Positions 1 to 9,989 of a stretch of DNA of 64,000 nucleotides are shown here, in pieces. The notes under the pieces are model-generated. The model saw nothing but the letters and a program-made list of their open reading frames with translations, was not told the origin of the DNA and did no database searches. This DNA comes from Prionace glauca (Eukaryota; Chordata; Chondrichthyes; Carcharhiniformes; Carcharhinidae). Within the stretch, counting starts at the first letter, position 1. Every line of letters begins with the position of its first letter. The stretch spans positions 131,173,820 to 131,237,819 of the forward strand of contig CM075729.1 in the NCBI GenBank assembly GCA_037974335.1, written 5' to 3'. The position numbers and the translations under genes are program-made.

Positions 1-1430
1 CTGACACAGAGAGAGAGATACTGACAGAGAGAGAGATACTGACAGAGAGAGAGAGAGATACTGACACAGAGAGAGAGAGATACTGACACAGAGAGAGAGA
101 TACTGACAGAGAGAGAGATACTGACACAGAGAGAGAGAGATACTGACACAGAGAGAGAGAGATACTGACACACAGAGAGAGAGAAACTGACACAGAGAGA
201 GAGAGATACTGACACAGAGAGAGAGATACTGACAGAGAGAGAGAGAGAGATACTGACACACACAGAGAGAGATACTGACACAGAGAGAGAGAGATACTGA
301 CACAGAGAGAGAGAGAAACTGACACAGAGAGAGAGAGATACTGACACAGAGAGAGAAATATACTGACACACAGAGAGAGATACTGACACAGAGAGAGAGA
401 TACTGACACAGAGAGAGAGAGATACTGACACAGAGAGAGAGAGAAACTGACACAGAGAGAGAGAGATACTGACAGAGAGAGAGAGATACTGACACAGAGA
501 GAGATACTGACACAGAGAGAGAGATACTGACACAGAGAGAGAGAGATACTGACACACAGAGAGAGAAACTGACACAGAGAGAGAGATACTGACACAGAGA
601 GAGAGAGATACTGACACAGAGAGAGAGATACTGACAGAGAAAGAGAGAGATACTGACACAGAGAGAGAGAGATACTGACACAGAGAGAGAGATACTGACA
701 GAGAAAGAGAGAGATACTGACACAGAGAGAGAGAGAAACTGACACAGAGAGAGAGATACTGACACAGAGAGAGATACTGACAGAGAGAGAGATACTGACA
801 CAGAGAGAGATACTGACACAGAGAGATACTGACACACAGAGAGAGAGAGAGAGAGATACTGACACAGAGAAAGAGAGAGATACTGACACAGAGAGAAAGA
901 GAGATACTGACACAGAGAGAGAGAGAAACTGACACAGAGAGAGAGAGATACTGACACACAGAGAGAGAGAGAGATACTGACAGAAAGAGAGAGAGATACT
1001 GACACACAGAGAGAGAGAGAGATACTGACACACAGAGAGAGAGAGATACTGACACAGAGAGAGAGAGATACTGACAGAGAGAGAGAGAGAGATACTGACA
1101 CAGAGAGAGAGATACTGACACAGAGAGAGAGAGAGAGATACTGACACACAGAGAGAGATACTGACACACAGAGAGAGAGAGAGAGATACTGACACACAGA
1201 GAGAGAGAGAGATACTGACACAGAGAGAGAGAGATACTGACACAGAGAGAGAGAGAGATACTGACACACAGAGAGAGAGAGATACTGCCAGAGAGAGAGA
1301 GAGAGATACTGACACAGAGAGAGAGAGATACTGACACAGAGAGAGAGATACTGACTCAGAGACAGAGAGATACTGACACACAGAGAGGGATAGAGACAGT
1401 GAAAGGGGAGGATAGAGGGATAGAGACACT
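1..1430. repeat. GA-rich minisatellite
   Basis: Units of about 20-24 bp built on GATACTGACACAGAGAGAGA, with variable runs of GA and occasional AAACTGACAC variants, repeat from the first base to about 1390. A short GGATAGAGACA tail follows. The array continues off the left edge of the window. I see no gene in it. Confidence 0.95.
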
Positions 1431-2690
1431 GAACATAAGAACATAAGAAATAGGAGCAGGAGTAGGCCATCTGGCCCTTCGAGCCTGCCCCGCCATTCAA
1501 TAAGATCATGGCTGATCTGTCATGCTCAGTTCCACATTCCTACCCTCTCCCCATAACCCTTAATCCTCTCACTTATCAAAAACCCATCAACTCGCGTTTT
1601 AAATATATTTAGCGAGGCAGCCTCCACCACTTCAACGGGCAGAGAATTCCAGAGATTCACCACCCTTTGAGTGAAGAAGTTCCTCCTCAACTCCATTCTA
1701 AACCGCCCCCCCCTTTATCTTGAGGCTGTGCCCCCTAGTCCTACTGTCCTTTCTGAGCGGGAAGAATCTCTCTACCTCTACCCTATCCATCCCCTTCATT
1801 ATCTTATACGTCTCTATAAGATCCCCCCTCATCCTTCTAAACTCCAATGAGTACGGACCCAGTCTATTCAGCCTCTCTTCATAGTCCAACCCCTCATCTC
1901 TGGTATCAACCTAGTAAACCTCCTATGCACTCCCTCCAAGACCAGTATATCCTTGCGCAAGTGCGGCGACCAAAACTGCACACAGTACTCCAGCTGCGGC
2001 CTCACCAATGCCCTATACAGCTGCAGCAAGACCTCCCTACTTTTACATTCAATCCCCCTCGCTATGAAGGCCAGCATCCCATTCGCCTTCCTGACCACCT
2101 GCTGCACCTGCAAGCTGGGTTTTTGCGACTCATGCACAAGGACCCCGAGGTCCCTCTGCACCGTCGCCTGCTGCAGTTTTTCGCCCTTTAAATAGTAATC
2201 CCTCCGACTATTATTCCTGCCAAAGTGGATAACCTCACACTTGCCAACATTAAATTCCATTTGCCATTTCCTGGCCCATTCGCCCAGCCTATCTAGATCC
2301 TTCTGCAGACTCTCCACACCCTCCGCACTATTTGCCTTTCCCCCAATCTTGGTGTCATCAGCAAATTTCGACACCCTGCACTCGGTTCCCTCCTCCAGAT
2401 CATCTATATAAATGGTAAATAGCTGAGGCCCCAGCACCGACCTCTGGGGCACTCCACTAGTCACCATCCGCCAATCCGAATAGCACCCATTGACACCCAC
2501 TCTCTGCCTCCTATTTGACAGCCAATCCCCTATCCACGCTAACACCCTACCCCCAACTCCATGCCCCCTAACCTTCTGAAGCAACCTTTTGTGCAGCACC
2601 TTATCAAACGCCTTCTGAAAATCGAGAAACACCACATCCACCGGTTCCCCTCTGTCTACCGCACTAGACACATCCTCATAGAATTCCAAT
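1431..2690 (-). mobile_element. CR1-A LINE, 5'-truncated, reverse transcriptase end
   Basis: A non-LTR retrotransposon of the CR1 clade on the minus strand. Translation from 2689 to 1868 shows reverse transcriptase blocks: [27 protein letters not shown] and the catalytic FADDTK, then the CR1 C-terminal region LVRPQLEYCVQFWSPH. The frame breaks near 1880 and again near 1700, so the copy is dead. The 3' end is the repeated ATGTTCTT-type CR1 tail at about 1431-1450. The 5' end is truncated inside the RT domain at about 2690. This is one of the longest CR1-A copies in the window. Confidence 0.9.
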
Positions 2691-2735
2691 AAATAAATAA
2701 TTATGTTCTTATGTAGGTCTCGGGGTGTGACTGCG

Positions 2736-4305
2736 GGGGTGAGCCCAGTGTCTCAGTGGTTAGCACTGCTGCCTCACAGCGCCAGGGGGCCCGGGTTCAA
2801 TTCCAGCCTCAGGTCACTGTCTGTGTGGAGTCTGCACATTCTCCTCATGTCTGCTTGGGTTTCCTCCGGGTGTTCCGGTTTCCTTCCACACTCAAATATG
2901 TACAGGTTCGGGGGATTGGCCATGCTAAATTGTCCCTTAGTGTCCAAAAATGTACAGGTTAGGGGGATTGGCCATGCTAAATTGTCCCTTAGTGTCCAAA
3001 GATGTACAGGTTAGGGTGGATTGGCCATGCTAAATTGTCCCTTAGTGTCCAAAGATGTGCAGGTTAGGTGGATTGGCCATGCTAAATTGTCCCTTAGTGT
3101 CCAAAGATGTACAGGTTAGGGTGGATTGGCCATGCTAAATTGTCCCTTAGTGTCCAAAGATGTACAGGTTAGGGTGGATTGGCCATGCTAAATTGTCCCT
3201 TAGTGTCCAAAGATGTACAGGTTAGGGTGGATTGACCATGCTAAATTGTCCCTTAGTGTCCAAAGATGTGCAGGTTAGGTGGATTAGCCATGCTAAATTG
3301 TCCCTTAGTGTCCAAAGATGTGCAGGTTAGGTGGATTGGCCATGCTAAATTGTCCCTTAGTGTCCAAAGATGTGCAGGTTAGGTGGATTGGCCATGCTAA
3401 ATTGCCCTTAGTGTCCAAAGATGTGCAGGTTAGGTGGATTGGCCATGCTAAATTGCTCCTTAGTGTCCCAAAGATGTGCAGGTTAGGTGGATTGGCCATG
3501 CTAAATTGTCCCTTAGTGTCCAAAGATGTGCAGGTTAGGTGGATTGGCCATGCTAAATTGCTCCTTAGTGTCCCAAAGATGTGCAGGTTAGGTGGATTGG
3601 CCATGCTAAATTGCTCCTTAGTGTCCCAAAGATGTGTAGGTTAGGTGGATTGGCCATGCTAAATTGCTCCTTAGTGTCCCAAAGATGTGCAGGTTAGGTG
3701 GATTGGCCATGCTAAATTGCTCCTTAGTGTCCCAAAGATGTGCAGGTTAGGTGGATTGGCCATGCTAAATTGCTCCTTAGTGTCCCAAAGATGTGCAGGT
3801 TAGGGGGATTGGCCATGCTAAATTGCTCCTTAGTGTCCCAAAGATGTGCAGGTTAGGTGGATTGGCCATGCTAAATTGTCCCTTAGTGTCCAAAGATGTG
3901 TATGTTAGGTGGATTGGCCATGCTAAATTGCCCCTTAGTGTCCAAAGATGTGCAGGTTAGGGTGGATTGGCCATGCTAAATTACCCCTTAGTGTCCAAAG
4001 ATGTGTAGGTTAGGTGGATTGGCCATGCTAAATTGCCCCTTAGTGTCCAAAGATGTGCAGGTTAGGGTGGATTGGCCATGCTAAATTGTCCCTTAGTGTC
4101 CAAAGATGTGTAGGTTAGGTGGATTGGCCATGCTAAATTGCCCCTTAGTGTCCAAAGATGTGTAGGTTAGGTGGATTGGCCATGGGAAATGTGTGGTGTT
4201 TATGGGGATAGGATGGAGCGGTGGGCCTGGATAAGATGCTCTTTTTGGCGTGCAGATGTGATGGGCTGAATGGCCTCTTTCTGCGCCGTCGAGATTCTCT
4301 GGCTC
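2736..4305 (+). mobile_element. HC-SINE with about 25-copy internal expansion
   Basis: The tRNA-like head (GTGGTTAGCACTGCTGCC and a GGTTCAATTCC box B) starts near 2736. The body runs to TCCGGTTTCC near 2880. A tandem array of 51-53 bp units follows, and the CR1-like tail (GATGGGCTGAATGGCCTC) ends near 4305. An unexpanded copy of this family (for example 27960-28310) is about 350 bp, so about 1.2 kb here is tandem expansion. Confidence 0.9.
2888..4180 (+). repeat. 52-bp minisatellite inside HC-SINE
   Basis: About 25 copies of a 51-53 bp unit that reads TCCAAAGATGTGCAGGTTAG, then GTGGATTGGCCATGCTAAAT, then TGTCCCTTAGTG. Variants alternate TGTCCCTTAG, TGCTCCTTAG and TGCCCCTTAG in local blocks, as expected from slippage or unequal exchange. 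Open frames across it are by-products of periodicity. Confidence 0.95.
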
Positions 4306-5160
4306 TGGGGGCGGAGCGCCGGAGGCTGGAGAAGGTGGGGAAAACGTGGTGGGAATGTTTTGGGCGGGGGGGGGTGGGGAAAATATGGGAGCAAATAAAT
4401 AACTGGAAAGAAGAACCTGCACCCCAGCCCTCCCCGCACACAGCGAGCTTCACCACCCCCCCCCCCCCCCCCCCCCCCCCCGCCCGGTTAGCTGCTGTCT
4501 GATTCTCTGGGAAGGGGATGTAATTAAGAGATGGAAGCCAGAGGCAAGACAGCGCAGTGTGTTTCCCGAAAGGCCCCAGGCAGATCAATAAAACACACAC
4601 ACACAGACACACACACAGCTGCAGAACTGAGGGATGTCTCTCAGCTGCTGTCGAGCGTAAAGTCAGCGTTCCAGCCCCTCCGATCACTGCAGTCGACAGT
4701 AAACAGCTCGGAGACGGGAGGGGGAAGGGGAGGACACAGTGAGCACGTGACGCTCCAGAGCTCCCGCCCCTCTCCCCCTCCAGGGCGGACTGCTCTCTGC
4801 CGGTTTTCCAGCTGTCTCCAGCCCTCCCCGAGCTCCGGGCTGTCCCCCAGGCTGACAATGTCCCCTCACTGTCTCCTCACTCGTGTTCCCAGTAAGTGCC
4901 TTCGTTTCCTGCTCTCTGTTAATATTCGCGCGGTGCCCGGGTGGGGGGGGGGGGGGAATGGAATCATCTGATAGGGGAGCTGGGAACGGAATTTGTTCGT
5001 TGCCAGCGAGGCCACTCTCTCCCATTCCCGGCAACCACAACGTCGGGAAGGAGGTGGTGAGCCGCCATCCGGAATGGCCCCGGTCCGCGCGGTGCGGGCC
5101 ACTCCTGAGGATTCGGCAAGCAGCGAACATGTGACCAAGTCAGGGACGGAGTTGTGCGGG

Positions 5161-5195
<35 letters not shown>

Positions 5196-5385
5196 GGTTG
5201 TGAGCTTGGGAGGAAGATGAAGGTGTTCCCTTGTGACTGCTGCCTGCCTTCTCTTTGAGGCGATGGGGGGGGTTGTGGGGGGGGGGGGGGTGGTTCAGAT
5301 TGGCGGCGTCTGTGGTCAGCTAAACGTGAGGCCGGCCGGGGGAGAGCGAATCCGCGGGCAAATCTACTGTGCACAGCGCAATGAG
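4306..5385. promoter_or_regulatory. GC-rich region, candidate CpG island and first exon (+)
   Basis: The stretch is GC- and CpG-rich with little recognisable mobile sequence. It holds homopolymer C at about 4457-4482 and G runs at about 4944-4958 and 5164-5194, a CA run near 4591-4618, and a CACGTGAC E-box at 4744. An ATG at 4858 opens 11 codons (MSPHCLLTRVP) that run into a consensus splice donor GTAAGT at 4892. This could be a promoter with a first coding exon on the plus strand, but I cannot name the gene. The rest of such a gene would lie past the gap or be buried in repeats. Confidence 0.3.
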
Positions 5386-5640
5386 CCTGCATTTACGTAG
5401 CCCCTTTAACAGTACGGCGCTTCGTCGAGTAATGTCGGGAGGACTGGCCAGCGTAAACTGTCAGGAGCATTTTCCTGGAGAGGACGGGAGGGAAAAGAGA
5501 AAGGCAGGGAGGTTTCAGGAGGGGAACCCCAGAGGCAGCTGAAGACAAGGCCTCAAACAGAGGGCCGATTTCTAGAGGGATGGTCAGAGGGTTTCCAGGA
5601 CCGGAGGAGGTCACAGAGGTCGGGAGAGACCAAACCCTTT
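5386..5640. repeat. Diverged interspersed repeat
   Basis: The start CTGCATTTACGTAGCCCCTT followed by AGGCAGCTGAAGACAAGGCC resembles a dispersed repeat common in fish and sharks (tgcatttatatagcgccttt type), badly decayed. No intact frame is visible. The assignment is from memory of the consensus. Confidence 0.4.
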
Positions 5641-5783
5641 GATTTGATTTGATTTATTATTGTCCCTATTTACTTTTCAGTGTCACAAGTCAGCTTACAT
5701 TAACACTGCAATGAAGTAACTGTGAAAATCCCCTCGCCACCACATTCCAGCGCCTGTTCGGGTACACCGACGGAGAATTTATT
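5641..5783 (-). mobile_element. HL-SINE 3' fragment
   Basis: The reverse complement of the L2-type SINE tail: TTATTATTGTCCC, then GCTTACATTAACACTGCAAT, then CTGTTCGGGTACACCGA. The tRNA-like head is missing. It abuts an L2-like LINE fragment. Confidence 0.75.
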
Positions 5784-5876
5784 AATGTCGCGTGTAATAG
5801 AATACAGTGAAAAGTATTGTTTCTTGTGCGTTATACAGACAAAGCATACCGTTCAGAGAGAAGGAAAGGAGAGAGT
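5784..5876 (-). mobile_element. L2-like LINE 3'-end fragment
   Basis: This matches the 3' end of the longer minus-strand LINE at 30345-31335 (CAGTGAAAAGTATTGTTTCT and GACAAAGCATACCGTTCAGA). The match stops at about 5876, just before the assembly gap. Confidence 0.7.
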
Positions 5877-5892
5877 ACACAGTGAGCACGTG

Positions 5893-5992
5893 NNNNNNNN
5901 NNNNNNNNNNNNNNNNNNNNNNNNNNNNNNNNNNNNNNNNNNNNNNNNNNNNNNNNNNNNNNNNNNNNNNNNNNNNNNNNNNNNNNNNNNNN
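5893..5992. other. Assembly gap, 100 N
   Basis: Exactly 100 N, the usual convention for a gap of unknown size. The left edge carries a 16-bp copy of sequence found at 4734-4749, and the right edge lies inside a 52-bp SINE array. The order of sequence across the gap is not secure. Confidence 1.
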
Positions 5993-6075
5993 TTAAGGGA
6001 CAATTTAGCATGGCCAATCCACCTAACCTGCACATCTTTGGACACTAAGGGACAATTTAACACGACCAATCCACC
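5993..6075 (-). repeat. 52-bp HC-SINE array remnant
   Basis: One and a half units of the 52-bp repeat in reverse orientation (ACTAAGGGACAATTT and CACATCTTTGGA) start directly at the gap. The array probably continues inside the gap. Confidence 0.85.
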
Positions 6076-6550
6076 ATTCATGACTCCTCAGATTCCAAAG
6101 AAGTCCATGTCCAAATATAGCAAGATTTGGATAATATCCAGGTTTGGGTTGACAAGTGGCAAGTAATATTTGTGCCACACAAGTGGCAAGAAATGCCATC
6201 TCCTACAGAATATCTAACCATTGCCTCTTGACATTCAATGGCATTACCATCACTGAATCCCCCACTATTAGCATTCTAGGGTTACCACTGACCAGAAACT
6301 GAACTGAACTAGCCATATACTGTTACAAAGCACATAGGAAGAGAGGAATCCTGTGACAAGCAATGTACCTCCTGACTCTCAAAGCCTGTCCACAATTTAC
6401 AAACCACAAGTCAAGAGTGTGACAGAATACTCTGCACTTCCTTGGATGAGTGCAACTCCAATAATACTCATGAAGCTCAACACTATCCAGAACAAAGCAG
6501 ACTGCCTGGCACTCCTTCCACAAACTTTCATTTCCTCCTCCAAAACCATA
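6076..6550 (+). mobile_element. Old LINE-like reverse transcriptase fragment
   Basis: Plus-strand translation gives scattered pieces that look like the C-terminal half of a non-LTR reverse transcriptase (VWVDKWQ, then VTTDQKLN, then SLSTIYKPQVKSVTEYSALPW, then KLNTIQNKA), with frame breaks. The region is AT-richer and more diverged than the CR1 copies, so it is likely an older and different LINE lineage. Confidence 0.45.
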
Positions 6551-7262
6551 GTATGTCCCATCTCGGATCTCGGGGTCCGGGTTCACAGGACTCTTAAATC
6601 GGCCTCGCAGGTGGAGGAGGTGGTCAAGAAGGCGTATGGTGTACTGGCCTTCATTAATCGAGGGATTGAGTTTAGGAGTCGGGAGGTAATGCTGCAACTT
6701 TACAGGACCCTCGTCAGGCCTCATTTGGAGTACTGTGCGCAGTTCTGGTCGCCTCACTATAGGAAAGACGTAGAAGCTATTGAAAGAGTGCAGAGGAGAT
6801 TTACAAGGATGTTGCCTGGACTGGGAGGCATGCCTTATGAAGATAGGTTGAGGGAGCTGGGACTCTTTTCCCTGGAGAGGCGAAGGTTGAGAGGCGACCT
6901 GATAGAAGTTTATAAAATGTTGAGAGGAATAGATAGGGTGGACTCTCAGAGGCTATTTCCCCGGGTTGAAATGGTCACTACGAGAGGACACAGATTTAAG
7001 GTGCGGGGAGGGAAGTACAGAGGTGATGTTAGGGGTAAGTTTTTCACTCAGAGGGTGGTGAGTGATTGGAATCGGCTGCCGTCGTCGGTGGTGGAGGCGA
7101 ACTCGCTGGGGTCTTTTAAAAGACTCCTGGATGAGTATATGGGGTTTAATGGGATTGGGGGTTATAGATAGGTCTATAGATTGGTGGGGTTGATGCGATC
7201 GGCGCAACTCGAGGGCCGAAGGGCCTGTTTGTGCTGTAATGTTCTATGTTCTATGTTCTATG
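6551..7262 (+). mobile_element. CR1-B LINE, 5'-truncated
   Basis: Translation gives the CR1 C-terminal region DLGVRVHRTLKSASQVEEVV, then LVRPHLEYCAQFWSPHYRKD, then RFTRMLPGLGGMPYEDRLRE, ending SFKRLLDEYMGFNGIGGYR. The frame is open from about 6560 to 7171. The 3' tail is GAAGGGCCTGTTTGTGCTGT with TTCTATG repeats. The element abuts a reverse-oriented 52-bp array at 7263 and probably inserted into it. Confidence 0.9.
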
Positions 7263-7683
7263 TTCTAACCTGCACATCTTTGGACACTAAGGGACAATTT
7301 AACACGGCCAATCCACCTAACCTGCACATCTTTGGACACAAAGGGACAATTTAGCATGGCCAATCCACCCTAACCTGCACATCTTTGGACACCAAGGGAC
7401 AATTTAGCATGGCCAATCCACCTAACTTTCACATTTTTGGACACTAAGGGACAATTTAGCATGTCCAATCCACCTAACCTTCAATTTTTGGATACTAAGG
7501 GACAATTTAGCTTGGCCAATCCACCTAACTTTCACATTTATGGGCACTAAGGGACAATTTACCATGGCCAATCCACCTAACTTTCACATTTATGGGCACT
7601 AAGGGACAATTTACCATGGCCAATCCACCTAACCTTCACATTTATGGGCACTAAGGGACAATTTAGCTTGGCCAATCCATCGA
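7263..7683 (-). repeat. 52-bp HC-SINE array
   Basis: About eight units in reverse orientation (GGCCAATCCACCTAACCTGC). Several have drifted to CTTTCACATTTATGGGCACT, making this one of the more diverged arrays. It ends at a CR1-tail remnant (GAACATAGAAACATAGAAA). Confidence 0.9.
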
Positions 7684-8166
7684 ACATAGAAACATAGAAA
7701 AGCCCAGGGATACTGGTGACTCTTGGCTCTCTCCCTGAGCTCTCTCCTGTCTGGATGATGAATGTACATCTGGTAGTGAGGTGTGGAGAACCAGTTCAGG
7801 TCTTGACAGGTCACGTTCCAGATGGAATGGCTCAGTGCAGTCTGTGACGATAATTGGATCCAGAGTGCGCGACAAGACTTGTTTGATAGATTCTTTACAT
7901 TCTGAGGCAGGTGGGGGTGGGGGTGCTGGAGGGATTGCCCAGGCAGTAACTCTAGGAAGATTTTTCAATCTTCTCTCAAACCTGCGTTTCGCTGCTCGCT
8001 CCATAAGGAGAAAACATTGGAATTGGAGAGAACAATGAGAATGGCCAACTCCTGAGGTCTCAGGATTAAGATGCAAATATACCTATAACGGCCGCCTGGA
8101 TGAGTCATAGATTCACACAGCACGGAAAAGACCCTTTCAATTTGTTTTCTCAAATCCCTGGATTTA
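7684..8166. other. Unassigned sequence
   Basis: Mostly single-copy within the window. A minus-strand frame of 137 codons (8076-7663) spans it, with a proline run encoded by a GGGGGT tract. I recognise no family, and the frame continues into repeat sequence at its end, so I do not call it a gene. Confidence 0.4.
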
Positions 8167-9217
8167 CCCCTTAGTCTCCAAAGATGTGCAGGTTAGGTGG
8201 ATTGGCCATGTTAAATTGTCCCTTAGTGTCCAAAGATGTGCAGGTTAGGTGGATTGGCCATGCTAAATTGTCCCTTAGTGTCCAAAGATGTGTAATTTAG
8301 GTGGATTGGCCATGTTAAATTGCCCCTTAGTGTCCAAAGATGTGCAGGTTAGGTGGATTGGCCATGCTAAATTGCCCCTTAGTGTCCAAAGATGTGCAGG
8401 TTAGGAGGATTGGCCATGTTAAATTGTCCCTTAGTGTCCAAAGATGTGTAGGTTAGGTAGATTGGCCATGCTAAATTGTCCCTTAGTGTCCAAAGATGTG
8501 TAGTTTAGGTGGATTGGCCATGTTAAATTACCCCTTAGTGTCCAAAGATGTGCAGGTTAGCTGGATTGGCCATGCTAAATTGCCCCTTAGTGTCCAAAGA
8601 TGTGCAGGTTAGATGGATTGGCCATGCTAAATTGTCCCTTAGTGTCCAAAGATGTGCAGGTTAGGTGGATTGGCCATGATAAATTGCCCCTTAGTGTCCA
8701 AAGATGTGCAGGTTAGGTGGATTGGCCATGCTAAATTGTCCCTTAGTGTTCAAAGATGTGCAGGTTAGGTGGATTGGCAATGTTAAATTGTCCCTTAGTG
8801 TCCAAAGATGTGCAGGTTAGGTGGATTGGCCATGCTAAATTGTCCCTTAGTGTTCAAAGATGTGCAGGTTAGGTGGATTGGCAATGTTAAATTGTCCCTT
8901 AGTGTCCAAAGATGTGCAGGTTAGGTGGATTGGCCATGCTAAATTGCCCCTTAGTGTCCAAAGAAGTGCTGGTTAGGGTGGATTGGCTATGCTAAATTGT
9001 CCCTTAGTGTCCAAGGCAGGACAGGTTTAGGGGATAGGCAATGCTAAATTACCGTTTAGTGTGCAAAGATAGACAGGTTAGGTAAATTGGCTATGCTAAA
9101 TTGCCCCTTAGTGTCCAAACTTGTGCAGGCTAGATGGATTGGCCATGCTAAATTGCCCCTTAGTGTACAAAGGTGGATTGGTTAGCAGATAAATATATGG
9201 GGATTTTGGGTAAGTCT
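8167..9217 (+). mobile_element. HC-SINE body with about 20-copy 52-bp array
   Basis: The array of 52-bp units (TTAGGTGGATTGGCCATGCT) runs from 8167 to about 9190. The start of the SINE 3' region follows (GGGGATTTTGGGTAAGTCTGG). The tRNA-like head is missing. The SINE tail resumes at 9536 after an inserted HL-SINE. Confidence 0.9.
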
Positions 9218-9535
9218 GGGTAAAGTAAAGTTTATTTATTAGCCACAAGTTGGCTTACATTAACACTGCAATGAAGTTACTGTGAAAAGCCCCTAGTCGC
9301 CACACTCTGGTGCCTGTTCGGGTACACTGAGGGAGAATTTAGCATGGCCAATGCACCCTAACCAGCACATCTTTCAGACTGTGGGAGGAAACCAGAGCAC
9401 CCGGAGGAAACCCACGCAGACACAGGGAGAACGTGTAGATTCCACACACAGACAGTAATCCAAGCCAGGAATTGAACTCGGGACCCTGGTGTTGTGGAGC
9501 AGCAGTGCTAACCAACGTGCCACCTTGGTAACAGT
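9218..9535 (-). mobile_element. HL-SINE, full length, inserted in HC-SINE
   Basis: In reverse orientation: the L2-type tail at 9218 (TTTATTTATTAGCCACAAGT), the body, then the tRNA-like head at about 9490-9535 (GCAGTGCTAACCA and GTGCCACC). The flanks GGGTAAAG and TTGGTAACAG share GGTAA, a possible short target duplication. It splits the HC-SINE 8167-9580. Confidence 0.85.
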
Positions 9536-9690
9536 CATTGCACACTCAATGGGCAGAATGGCCTCCTTCCTCACTATAGGGTTTCTATCATTCGAGGAGA
9601 TATTCTCTCTCAGAGGGTGGAAAGACTCTGGATCGCGCTTCCTCAGAAAGCAGTCAAATATTTTTAAGACAGAGCAAGATAGAATCTTGA
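9536..9690 (+). mobile_element. HC-SINE tail and old CR1 fragment
   Basis: CATTGCACACTCAATGGGCAG and GAATGGCCTCCTT are the tail of the HC-SINE that begins at 8167. After about 9580 a decayed CR1 3' region follows (TCTCTCAGAGGGTGG and CAGTCAAATATTTTTAAGAC). Confidence 0.6.
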
Positions 9691-9694
9691 TTAA

Positions 9695-9985
9695 CGAGGT
9701 TGTACTATTGCTAGACTATTAATCCAGAAACTCAACCAATGTTCTGGGGGACCCGGGTTCGAATCCCACCATGGCAGATGGTGGAATTTGAATTAAATCT
9801 TTAAAAATCTGGATTTAAGAATCTACTGATGACCATGAAACCATCGTCGATTGTTGAAAAGTCAGGTCTGGTTCGCTAATGTCCTTTAGGGAAGGAAATC
9901 TGCCGTCCTTACCCGGTCTGGCCTACATGTGACTCCAGAGAAACAGCAGTGTGTTGGCTCACAGCTGCCCTCTGAAATGGCCAAG
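9695..9985 (+). mobile_element. SINE-B, 5' portion
   Basis: The tRNA-like head has box B in GGGTTCGAATCCCACCATGG and is followed by the body (GGTGGAATTTGAATTAAATC and GAAGGAAATCTGCCGTCC). It stops at AATGGCCAAGTGACAC, and its 3' end resumes at 11876. The two parts are one SINE-B split by the HC-SINE between them. Confidence 0.85.
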
Positions 9986-9989
9986 TGAC

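Noticed and set aside
7663-8076. 137-codon minus-strand frame
   Set aside because: No recognisable family, a repeat-derived 3' end, and a proline run from a simple repeat.
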